From Gemmatimonadota bacterium (GTDB taxonomy: Bacteria > Gemmatimonadota > Gemmatimonadetes > Palauibacterales > Palauibacteraceae), in contig JAMJQV010000354.1 in NCBI GenBank assembly GCA_023554435.1, positions 1-5,856 on the forward strand: DNA of 5,856 nucleotides, written 5' to 3'. Below, piece by piece: positions 1 to 4,765 of this stretch; the first letter of the stretch is position 1; every line of letters begins with the position of its first letter. Position numbers and translations under genes: made by a program. Below the pieces are notes generated by a model, which searched no databases, was not told the origin of the DNA, and worked only from the letters and a program-made list of their open reading frames with translations.

Positions 1-53
1 GCCACGGCCATCAGCAGGCCGCCAAGGACATGGAGGATTTCGCCGTATCTCAC
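1..53 (-). CDS. trkH: Trk-type potassium transporter membrane subunit TrkH, N-terminal fragment cut by window edge
   Basis: Reading leftwards from a GTG at 53-51, the open frame gives VRYGEILHVLGGLLMAV and runs off the window. Many bacterial TrkH/KtrB proteins begin with a short basic stretch followed by a 'hxxhLHVLGLLL' type first membrane helix, which this resembles closely. It starts 25 nt after the trkA stop on the same strand, so the two are very likely one operon: TrkH forms the K+-conducting pore and TrkA gates it from the cytoplasm. No in-frame ATG or GTG lies in the intergenic gap, so the GTG is the most likely start; a weak purine stretch (GAGAG) precedes it. Only 17 residues are visible, so the call leans on context as much as on sequence. 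Confidence 0.72.
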   Translation of the reverse strand, partial: MRYGEILHVLGGLLMAV

Positions 54-78
54 CGGTCGCTCTCTCGGACGGGTGTGA

Positions 79-1425
79 TCAGGATGGGAATAGCGCGGTC
101 ACGCCCGATACCGCATCGGCGAGGGCGAACACGATGGCTTCGTCGCCGGCCTGAAGCGTGTCACTCCCCCTCGGAATGATCATCTTCTCATCGCGCACGA
201 TGGTCGCGAGGATGGCGTGCTCGGGAAGCTGGATATCCTCGATCCGAATACCGATCAGCGGATTGTCGGCCGAGACGATGAAGTCGATGACCTCGGCATC
301 CGAGTCTTTGAAGACGGTGACGTTCTGGATCGAGCCACGCCGAACGTGCTGCAGGATGGCGTTGGCCGCACTGATCCTTGGGCTGACCGCGGTTTCGAGT
401 CCGATCCGACGCGCCAGGGGAAGGTAGTCGGTGCGGTTCAGCAGTGTGATGATCTGCTTGACCCCGAGGTCCCTCGCCACGAGCGACGAGATGATGTTCA
501 TCTCATCCTCGTCCGTGAAGGCGACGAATGCATCCGTCTCGCCGACACCCTCGAACTCGAGGAGCTCGACGTCGGTCGCGTCGCCTCGCAGGATCAGCGT
601 GCGCTCCAGCCGAACGGCGAACTCGTGCGCCATCTCCGGGTCTGCGACCAGGACCGTGCCTTCGATACCGTGCTGCTCCAGCAGCTTGGCGAGGTAGAAG
701 GCCTCCCGGCTGTGACCGGCAATCATCACGCGCGTCAGCTTCGTGCGCGAATAGCCGCACAGGCCCATGGCGCGAGTGATCTCGTCCTCTGCGGCGATCG
801 CGTAGACGTGGTCGAAGGCCTGGATCACGGTCGTGCCGTCGGGGATCAAGGTCTCACCATCGCGCTCGATCGCTACGGCCAGCAGGGACCGCCGACCCAC
901 CTTGCGACCGATCTCCAGCAGGGTCTTCCCGTCGACGGGCGCTCCTTCCAGCACCGTCAGGCCGATCAACTGGACCGCGCCACCCGCGAAGAGCGTGAGA
1001 TCAGTGGCCGCCGTGGACTCCAGCAACGCGAAGGTCTCGAGTGCGAGCTCGCGCTCCGGGTTGATCAGCAGGTCCACGCCGAACCGGGAGGGGCGCAGGG
1101 CCTCTCCGCCGCGGTAGAAGTCGGGATTGGAAACACGGGCCACCTTGGTGAGACCGTGCCGGGGCTGGACGGACATGCAGCAGACCAGGTTCACCTCGTC
1201 CACGCTGGTCACGGCCAGCAGCATGCCGGCCTGCCCGACTCCAGCGGCTTCGAGCACCGTCAGGTTCACGCCGCTGCCCTCGACGACCGCAACGTCCAGG
1301 TGGCTTTCGACGTAGTCGAGGCGATCGCGATCGACATCGATCACGACCACGTCGTGCTGCTCCTTCGCGAGTCGCTCGGCTACGTGGTAGCCGACCTCGC
1401 CGGCGCCGACGATGATAATGCGCAT
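79..1425 (-). CDS. trkA: Trk system potassium transporter regulatory subunit TrkA
   Basis: The 448-aa protein has the double RCK architecture of TrkA (E. coli TrkA is about 458 aa). TrkA is a cytoplasmic NAD(H)-responsive ring that docks on TrkH and controls K+ flux. RCK-N1 spans about residues 1-120, with the Rossmann motif GAGEVG (7-12) and an acidic residue ending strand 2 (VVVID, D30) that binds the ribose. The DEVNLVCC stretch (76-83) matches the usual 'DEVNxxac' motif. RCK-C1 covers about 140-220, RCK-N2 about 232-350 (RGDATD at 280-285, DEDEMN at 305-310), and RCK-C2 about 365-446. The second Rossmann loop reads GHSREA (237-242) instead of GxGxxG, so the second nucleotide site looks degenerate. 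The ATG start gives MRIIIVGAGEVG, the standard N-terminus, although no strong Shine-Dalgarno precedes it. trkH follows 25 nt downstream. Confidence 0.96.
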   Translation of the reverse strand: MRIIIVGAGEVGYHVAERLAKEQHDVVVIDVDRDRLDYVESHLDVAVVEGSGVNLTVLEAAGVGQAGMLLAVTSVDEVNLVCCMSVQPRHGLTKVARVSNPDFYRGGEALRPSRFGVDLLINPERELALETFALLESTAATDLTLFAGGAVQLIGLTVLEGAPVDGKTLLEIGRKVGRRSLLAVAIERDGETLIPDGTTVIQAFDHVYAIAAEDEITRAMGLCGYSRTKLTRVMIAGHSREAFYLAKLLEQHGIEGTVLVADPEMAHEFAVRLERTLILRGDATDVELLEFEGVGETDAFVAFTDEDEMNIISSLVARDLGVKQIITLLNRTDYLPLARRIGLETAVSPRISAANAILQHVRRGSIQNVTVFKDSDAEVIDFIVSADNPLIGIRIEDIQLPEHAILATIVRDEKMIIPRGSDTLQAGDEAIVFALADAVSGVTALFPS

Positions 1426-1561
1426 ACCGGGTACGGACCCCGCTGAGCGGTGTAGACGAAAGTCGAAGCGGAAAGATCCGCCTGACGTGTCCGTGAGGCA
1501 AGGATCTCCGGGTCGCGCGCCATCTCCAAACGAGATAGAATGAGCGCGCCGCAGGACCCAC
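1426..1561. promoter_or_regulatory. Divergent intergenic region between trkA and tRNA-Ile, with several short hairpins
   Basis: This 136-nt spacer has no credible gene. It contains four short inverted repeats: CCGCTGAGCGG (1439-1449), GCGGA/TCCGC with a 4-nt loop (1468-1481), GCCTGACG/CGTGAGGC with one mismatch and a 4-nt loop (1480-1499), and ATCTC/GAGAT with a 5-nt loop (1522-1536). The first three would lie in the trkA leader. TAGAAT at 1536-1541 is a 5/6 match to a -10 box and would start transcription about 14 nt before the tRNA. No good -35 is seen for it, and no convincing trkA promoter was found. Confidence 0.4.
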
Positions 1562-1635
1562 GGGCCCGTAGCTCAGTTGGTTAGAGCAGGGGACTCATAA
1601 TCCCAAGGTCGCTGGTTCGAGTCCAGCCGGGCCCA
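1562..1635 (+). tRNA. tRNA with anticodon CAU, most likely tRNA-Ile2 (lysidine type)
   Basis: A full 74-nt cloverleaf can be drawn. The acceptor stem is GGGCCCG/CGGGCCC (7 perfect pairs) and the D-arm GCTC/GAGC has a 9-nt loop. The anticodon loop is CTCATAA with CAU at positions 34-36, the variable loop AGGTC, and the T-arm GCTGG/CCAGC has loop TTCGAGT. The discriminator is A73, and CCA is not encoded. CAU can mean initiator Met, elongator Met or Ile2. The first acceptor pair is a normal G-C and the three anticodon-stem G-C pairs characteristic of initiator are absent in that position, so it is not initiator. The GGGGACTCATAATCCC core, A73 and the GGTCGCTGG region resemble bacterial Ile2 (ileX-like), whose C34 is converted to lysidine by TilS to read AUA; elongator Met remains possible. 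The top anticodon-stem pair is a G27-A43 mismatch. It lies alone, on the strand opposite trkA. Confidence 0.93.
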
Positions 1636-1639
1636 TCGT
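1618..1639 (+). repeat. 22-bp direct repeat, copy 1 (3' end of the tRNA gene plus 4 nt)
   Basis: This copy covers part of the T-loop, the 3' strand of the T-stem, the 3' acceptor strand and A73 of the tRNA, then TCGT beyond the gene. It is identical over 22 nt to 1728-1749. The tRNA 3' end is the classical attB location for tyrosine-recombinase elements, so this copy would correspond to the site that keeps the tRNA intact. No integrase gene is in the window, so its role as an att site is inference. Confidence 0.85.
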
Positions 1640-1684
1640 CACTCACGACATCGTCGGCTCACCTGGCCGATCGTCTCTCGGTTG

Positions 1685-1707
1685 TCCTCGCTTCGCTCGG
1701 AATGTCA
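1685..1707. repeat. Possible copy of a dispersed intergenic repeat
   Basis: The segment contains CCTCGCTTCGCTCGGAATG. On the opposite strand this reads CATTCCGAGCGAAGCGAGG, which from memory matches a short motif dispersed between genes in many unrelated environmental bacterial genomes. It lies entirely inside the 88-nt interval flanked by the tRNA 3'-end repeats. Only one copy is visible in this window, so repetitiveness is recalled knowledge and not shown here. Confidence 0.4.
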
Positions 1708-1727
1708 GCTTCTGGCGACGCTGACGG

Positions 1728-1749
1728 CGAGTCCAGCCGGGCCCATCGT
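1728..1749 (+). repeat. 22-bp direct repeat, copy 2 (detached copy of tRNA 3' end)
   Basis: This is a perfect 22-nt match to 1618-1639, offset by exactly 110 nt. The match starts in the T-loop and ends 4 nt past the tRNA, with different bases on both outer sides. Just upstream, GACGCTGACGG loosely resembles the tRNA GTCGCTGGTT, allowing a 1-nt difference in length. The copy could therefore be the eroded 3' part of a second tRNA, or the distal att repeat left by an excised or deleted element. Confidence 0.85.
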
Positions 1750-1876
1750 GAACGCCCCTCTCTCCGCGAGTCGCGCGGTGGCGATGGCAACAGGACTTCC
1801 TCACATCTGGGCGCCACCGATACTCGCTCGAGAGAGACGTCCCCGATGGCGGAGGGTGGCGTCTGCGGCGGACGGT

Positions 1877-3349
1877 TCAGCCCGCCGCCGGCTCGATGTT
1901 GCTGTTGAGTCGAAACAGGTTGCCCGGGTCGTACTGACCCTTGATCCTCGCGAGGCGCGCGTAAGCCGGCCCGTAGTTGCCCGCAGCCTCGGCACCATCG
2001 AAGTCGATGTTGTCGTAGTAGCCGCCCATGAACGGCTCGATCGCGGTGTAGTAGGCCCGAGTCGCCGCGATGAGTTCGTCATCCATTTCGGCATCCTGCC
2101 ACCCGCTCGCGAAGACGAGCATGATTTCCGCGTTGCGGTGTGTGAACGCGGTGTCGGTTTCCCCGACTCGCTTCACGGCGCCACCCGCGACGTGGTTCGC
2201 GAGGAACACGCGCGGGTCGTAGGCCTCGATCAAGGCATCGACCAGCCCCTGGGACCACTCCTTGATCATGCCGTTCTTCGCGTACGAGCGGATTCCGTGA
2301 CCGAAAGCGACGTCGTTGATGGTCTGCATGACCATGTAGTCCTGGATCATCACGCCATCCACGGCAGGCGTCGCTACCGCACGCAACGCCGCCAGCTCTT
2401 TCTCCCCTTCTGACGGGTCTCCGTTGTAGACGACGTCCATGACGATCACGTCGCCGAGATCGGGATTCCGCGCCATCACCGGGCCGACATACATCTCGTC
2501 CGAGTAACTCTCGGCGGCCTCGGCGTAGTACTCGAGCACATCTCTGGCGTTTTCGATCGGCCAGACGATGGAGCCGGAAAGCACGTTTCGTTCAAACGGA
2601 TGGAGCTGGTACTCGAACTCCGTGACCACGCCGAAGTTGCCGCCGCCGCCCCGGATGGCCCAGAAAAGGTCCGGCTCCTGATCCGCGCTGATTCGGCGCA
2701 CTTCGCCGTCAGCCGTGATGATCTCGGCGCCGCGCACGTTGTCCACGGTGAGGCCGTACTTGCGATTGAGTCGGCCGAATCCTCCGCCGAGCGTGTAGCC
2801 CCCGACGCCCGTGTGTGAAACCACACCGGCGGTGGTGACCATTCCCTGGGCCAGCGACGCGGCGTCCAGCTGACCGAGCAGCGCGCCGCCCTGGGCGCGG
2901 GCCCGCTGGGTGTCGCGATCGACCATCACACCGTTCATCTGTGACAGGTCGATCATGAGGCCGCCATCGCAGACCGACTTGCCCGGCCAGCTGTGTCCGC
3001 CGCCACGCACGGCCAGGAGCAGGTTGTGGTCCCGGGCGAACGACACCGCGTGGCTGACATCCGTGCTGTTCGCCGGTCGCACGATGAGAGCGGGGCGCTT
3101 GTCGTGCATCCCGTTCCATATGGTGCGCGCGCGATCGTATTCCGGGTGGCCCGAGAGAATCATCGGCCCGCTCAGCGCCTGGCTGAGCTCCTGGATGGCG
3201 GCGTTCGACAGTTCAATCTCCGCGCCATCGAGCGACACCGCCGGAATGCTGGCCTCGGTCGCCGCCCGTCGGCCGCACCCGGCGAGGAACGGGGTACCGA
3301 CCGCCAGGCTGGCAGCGAAGGACGTCTTGCAGAACTGGCGCCTATCCAT
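1877..3349 (-). CDS. Tat-exported FAD-binding (PCMH-type, berberine-bridge-like) oxidoreductase, putative lipoprotein
   Basis: The 490-aa protein begins MDRRQFCK, a twin-arginine motif, followed by a hydrophobic stretch and a lipobox LAGC (Cys25), so it is probably exported folded by Tat and lipid-anchored. The VAO/PCMH FAD domain spans about residues 85-255. RGGGHS (115-120) carries the conserved His119 expected to bind FAD covalently, and CDGGLMIDLSQMNGV (127-141) and GYTLGGGFGRLNRKYGLTVDN (184-204, broken here only by naming) match the family. AIRGGGGNFGVVTEFEYQLH (231-250) is the second FAD signature. The C-terminal NYGPAYARLARIKGQYDP stretch (458-475) followed by NLFRLNSNI (477-485) is the typical berberine-bridge (BBE) end. 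Bicovalent members have a Cys near residues 176-179; none is present between 128 and 190, so attachment is probably through His alone. GGGAG at 3357-3361 gives a good ribosome site for the ATG. The substrate is not deducible; relatives oxidise sugars, alcohols or alkaloid-like compounds. Confidence 0.93.
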   Translation of the reverse strand: MDRRQFCKTSFAASLAVGTPFLAGCGRRAATEASIPAVSLDGAEIELSNAAIQELSQALSGPMILSGHPEYDRARTIWNGMHDKRPALIVRPANSTDVSHAVSFARDHNLLLAVRGGGHSWPGKSVCDGGLMIDLSQMNGVMVDRDTQRARAQGGALLGQLDAASLAQGMVTTAGVVSHTGVGGYTLGGGFGRLNRKYGLTVDNVRGAEIITADGEVRRISADQEPDLFWAIRGGGGNFGVVTEFEYQLHPFERNVLSGSIVWPIENARDVLEYYAEAAESYSDEMYVGPVMARNPDLGDVIVMDVVYNGDPSEGEKELAALRAVATPAVDGVMIQDYMVMQTINDVAFGHGIRSYAKNGMIKEWSQGLVDALIEAYDPRVFLANHVAGGAVKRVGETDTAFTHRNAEIMLVFASGWQDAEMDDELIAATRAYYTAIEPFMGGYYDNIDFDGAEAAGNYGPAYARLARIKGQYDPGNLFRLNSNIEPAAG

Positions 3350-3394
3350 GGATTGTCTCCCGGTCCAGGTCCGTGGTTTTTGGGGTCACTCCCA

Positions 3395-3423
3395 CTAACA
3401 CCTGTCCGCAGCCGGAATGTCAA
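3395..3423 (-). promoter_or_regulatory. Putative sigma-70-type promoter of the oxidoreductase gene
   Basis: On the minus strand a perfect -35 hexamer TTGACA occupies 3423-3418. After a 17-nt spacer, TGTTAG at 3400-3395 is a weak (3/6) -10. Transcription would start near 3388, giving a leader of about 38 nt that includes the GGGAG ribosome site. The exact -35 with ideal spacing supports it; the poor -10 suggests an activated or low-basal promoter. Confidence 0.5.
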
Positions 3424-3442
3424 GGTCGGAGTCCCGCCGTCA

Positions 3443-3454
3443 GACAACGTTGTC
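3443..3454. promoter_or_regulatory. Perfect 12-bp palindrome, candidate LacI-family operator
   Basis: GACAACGTTGTC is a perfect palindrome centred on CG. LacI-family repressors typically bind CG-centred palindromes of this kind, with ACAACGTTGT-like half-sites often near sugar-uptake genes. It overlaps the plus-strand -35 candidate (TTGTCA, 3450-3455) and lies about 20 nt upstream of the minus-strand -35, so a bound protein could repress the small genes and affect the oxidoreductase. No regulator gene is in the window. Confidence 0.5.
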
Positions 3455-3479
3455 ATCCTCTCGTCAAAGCGAGTATCGT
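3450..3479 (+). promoter_or_regulatory. Putative promoter of the 59-aa small membrane protein gene
   Basis: TTGTCA (3450-3455, 5/6 to the -35 consensus) and TATCGT (3474-3479, 4/6 to the -10) are separated by 18 nt. The predicted start is near 3486-3487, on or next to the ATG at 3487, so the transcript may be leaderless. The -35 overlaps the palindrome at 3443-3454. Confidence 0.42.
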
Positions 3480-3486
3480 GTAAGGC

Positions 3487-3666
3487 ATGAGAAACACACT
3501 CAGCAAGATGTGGGTCAGCTTTCGCGATTCGGTGGGCGGTCTTCTCGACTCCAAGGGCACGGCCGATGACGTGAAGGGGCTGTTGTGGCTTGCCGTCGTT
3601 GGAGTCGTGGTAGTGGTATTCTTGACACTACTCAGGGGGTGGGACCGAAGGAAACCGATGCGGTAG
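3487..3666 (+). CDS. Small single-pass membrane protein (59 aa), unknown function
   Basis: ATG at 3487 to TAG at 3664-3666 encodes 59 residues. The N-terminal part (1-30) is polar to amphipathic (MRNTLSKMWVSFRDSVGG, then DSKGTADDVK). A single strongly hydrophobic helix follows at about 31-49 (GLLWLAVVGVVVVVFLTLL), and the tail RGWDRRKPMR is strongly basic. By the positive-inside rule the C-terminus would be cytoplasmic. An in-frame TAA at 3481-3483 rules out a longer version on this frame. TAAGG directly before the ATG is too close to be an ordinary Shine-Dalgarno, but a promoter-like pair ending at 3479 fits leaderless expression. No family is recognised. It is followed 80 nt later by a second small membrane protein gene. 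Hydrophobic pattern, codon-like structure and promoter make it plausible but unproven. Confidence 0.62.
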   Translation: MRNTLSKMWVSFRDSVGGLLDSKGTADDVKGLLWLAVVGVVVVVFLTLLRGWDRRKPMR

Positions 3667-3677
3667 TCCGCTGGCCT

Positions 3678-3697
3678 CCGCCGGACCCGGCGGCTTT
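3678..3697 (+). terminator. Weak hairpin between the two small genes, possible attenuator or terminator
   Basis: CCGCCG (3678-3683) and CGGCGG (3688-3693) form a perfect 6-bp GC stem with loop GACC, followed by CTTTCCC. The T-run is only three long, so it is at best a partial terminator. Its position 11 nt after the stop of the first small gene and before the second could reduce read-through between them. Confidence 0.35.
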
Positions 3698-3736
3698 CCC
3701 ATCCCATCCCTACTGGTTACCTCGAGTTCTCCCAAC

Positions 3737-3742
3737 GGAGGG
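3737..3742 (+). promoter_or_regulatory. Strong ribosome binding site fixing the start of the 57-aa gene
   Basis: GGAGGG ends 4 nt before the ATG at 3747. This site chooses 3747 as the start over the in-frame upstream ATG at 3585, which lies inside the preceding gene and would add a proline-rich N-terminal segment lacking family character. Confidence 0.7.
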
Positions 3743-3746
3743 ACCG

Positions 3747-3920
3747 ATGTCTGCTACCATGATCGCCGGAGGAGCGCTGCTCGTCGCGTCCATCGCCCTC
3801 ATCATGTCGGTGGTGAGCAACGTGCGCGGCTATTCCATTCATCAACGCATGCTGGATCTGGAGCGCCGGGCGAAGAAGTGGGACGATGGTGCATCCAGCC
3901 CGGGGACGTCTGGCAGCTAG
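3747..3920 (+). CDS. Small single-pass membrane protein (57 aa), unknown function
   Basis: From the ATG at 3747 the frame encodes 57 residues. MSATMIAGGALLVASIALIM begins a single hydrophobic helix (about 5-24). After it come SNVRGYSIHQ and a charged helical segment RMLDLERRAKKWDDG (34-48), then a short Ser/Gly-rich end. This layout suggests an N-out membrane anchor with a cytoplasmic charged helix that could contact a partner protein. A strong Shine-Dalgarno (GGAGGG) supports expression. Its stop codon overlaps the stop of the convergent Memo-family gene within CTAG (3917-3920). No known family is recognised. It may be co-expressed with the 59-aa gene upstream, although a weak hairpin lies between them. 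Confidence 0.68.
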   Translation: MSATMIAGGALLVASIALIMSVVSNVRGYSIHQRMLDLERRAKKWDDGASSPGTSGS

Positions 3921-4765
3921 TCCAATTCCGCCGACACGAGCGCGTAGGACCCGTAGCCGACGACGCGTCGACGGTCTCCCGCCGTGTCGCCCGAATTCCG
4001 CTCGTCGAGCGCCGTCACCCGGAGGCCCCTCTCGCTGGCCGCGGCCAGGAGGCCGTTGAGAGCTCGAAATCCGCAGGCACGTCCACCGTCGATCGCGCCC
4101 GGGTCCAGCCGGCGGATGGCCTTGCCAGTCTCCGCGTCCATGTTTCGAGCGGAGTCGTACGTGTGGTAGTGGCTCAGGTCGGTGCTCACCACGATCACGG
4201 TCTCGTCACCTCCCCAGACCCTGTCCAGCGCGGCGGCCACGTCCGTGGGCTTCGCATCGCCGACGACCAGGGGGACCAGTCGAAAGTCGTCGAGGGCCTC
4301 CTGGAGGAAGGGTAGGTGCACCTCCAGGCTGTGTTCGGCCGTGTGAGCGTCGTCACGGCAGCGCACGAACGGAAGCTCCTGGAGCGTGAGGATCGCTCCG
4401 AGGTCCAGCTGGATCGGGCCCAGGGGCGTCAGGAAGTACTCGGCCGAGCTCGTGGCGAGCCCGCGAAACGCCACGTGATGACTGGGTCCCAGGAGGACCA
4501 CCCTGCTTATCTCTCGCCCCCACGGAGCGAGGGCGGAGTATGCCGACGCCGCGACGGGGCCGGAGTAGATGTAGCCTGCGTGGGGTGCGATCAGCGCCTT
4601 GGGCCTACCGGGCGGCCGGATACTGGCGGATTGCCGGGCGCATTCGGCGAGGGCACTTCGGAGAGCCGGCTCGCTGGACGGATAGAAGGTCCCGGCGACG
4701 GCCGGCCGGCGGATCCTCCCGCTATCGACAGCGTGGCTGTTGATGTCCATCATCCGACTCCCCAC
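3917..4765 (-). CDS. amrB: AmmeMemoRadiSam system protein B (Memo family)
   Basis: The 282-aa product is a clear Memo/AmrB protein, a family structurally related to extradiol dioxygenases. Motifs in order are RRPAVAGTFYPS (19-30), IAPHAGYIYSGPVAASAY (59-76), LLGPSHHV (91-98), EHSLEVHLPFLQ (144-155), VVSTDLSHYH (192-201), ACGF (230-233) and NSGDTAGDRRRVVGYGSY (257-274). H62, H97 (or H96), D196, H199 and C231 line up with the metal-site residues described for human MEMO1, so the site looks complete. The bacterial function is not established; it is named for co-occurrence with AMMECR1 and a radical SAM protein, neither of which is in this window. The start is ambiguous: GTG at 4765 has GGGGAG 5 nt upstream, while ATGs at 4753 and 4750 have another GGGGAG 4 or 7 nt upstream. 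Conserved sequence begins at about residue 18 either way. It is convergent with the 57-aa gene and divergent from the lipoprotein gene. Confidence 0.94.
   Translation of the reverse strand: MGSRMMDINSHAVDSGRIRRPAVAGTFYPSSEPALRSALAECARQSASIRPPGRPKALIAPHAGYIYSGPVAASAYSALAPWGREISRVVLLGPSHHVAFRGLATSSAEYFLTPLGPIQLDLGAILTLQELPFVRCRDDAHTAEHSLEVHLPFLQEALDDFRLVPLVVGDAKPTDVAAALDRVWGGDETVIVVSTDLSHYHTYDSARNMDAETGKAIRRLDPGAIDGGRACGFRALNGLLAAASERGLRVTALDERNSGDTAGDRRRVVGYGSYALVSAELD

Larger units (their letters stand above)
1636..1876. other. Non-coding spacer downstream of the tRNA
   Basis: Between the tRNA and the stop codon of the minus-strand oxidoreductase lie 241 nt without a credible gene; the open frames here are arginine- and serine-rich and have no start signal. 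Contents from left to right are the 88-nt interval between the two 22-bp repeats, a dispersed-repeat-like motif, a GTCAGC/GCTGAC inverted repeat (1704-1709 and 1720-1725), the second 22-bp repeat, and a perfect 8-bp inverted repeat CGGTGGCG/CGCCACCG (1776-1783 and 1812-1819, 28-nt loop). The last sits 58 nt past the oxidoreductase stop. It has no T-run in the minus direction, so a terminator role is unproven. Confidence 0.6.

Noticed and set aside
217..1446. Long plus-strand open frame (409 codons) opposite trkA
   Set aside because: It is antisense to an unmistakable trkA, rich in Asp, Arg, Gln and His as expected from the complement of GC-biased codons, and has no domain or ribosome site.
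1776..1819. 8-bp inverted repeat CGGTGGCG/CGCCACCG as an oxidoreductase terminator
   Set aside because: The loop is 28 nt and no T-run follows on the minus strand; similar pairs occur by chance in GC-rich DNA, so it is mentioned only in the spacer description.
1682..2413. Plus-strand open frame (243 codons) covering the spacer and the end of the oxidoreductase
   Set aside because: Most of it is antisense to the flavoenzyme gene, with no recognisable motif and no ribosome site at its start.
3453..3707. Minus-strand 84-codon frame opposite the 59-aa gene
   Set aside because: It is Thr/Ser-rich, starts inside the small genes' region without a ribosome site, and has no signal or domain; the plus-strand frame has the better hydrophobic structure.
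3585..3746. Longer N-terminus for the second small membrane protein (111 aa)
   Set aside because: It would overlap the 59-aa gene in another frame and add a proline- and tryptophan-rich segment; the strong GGAGGG just before 3747 indicates the shorter form.
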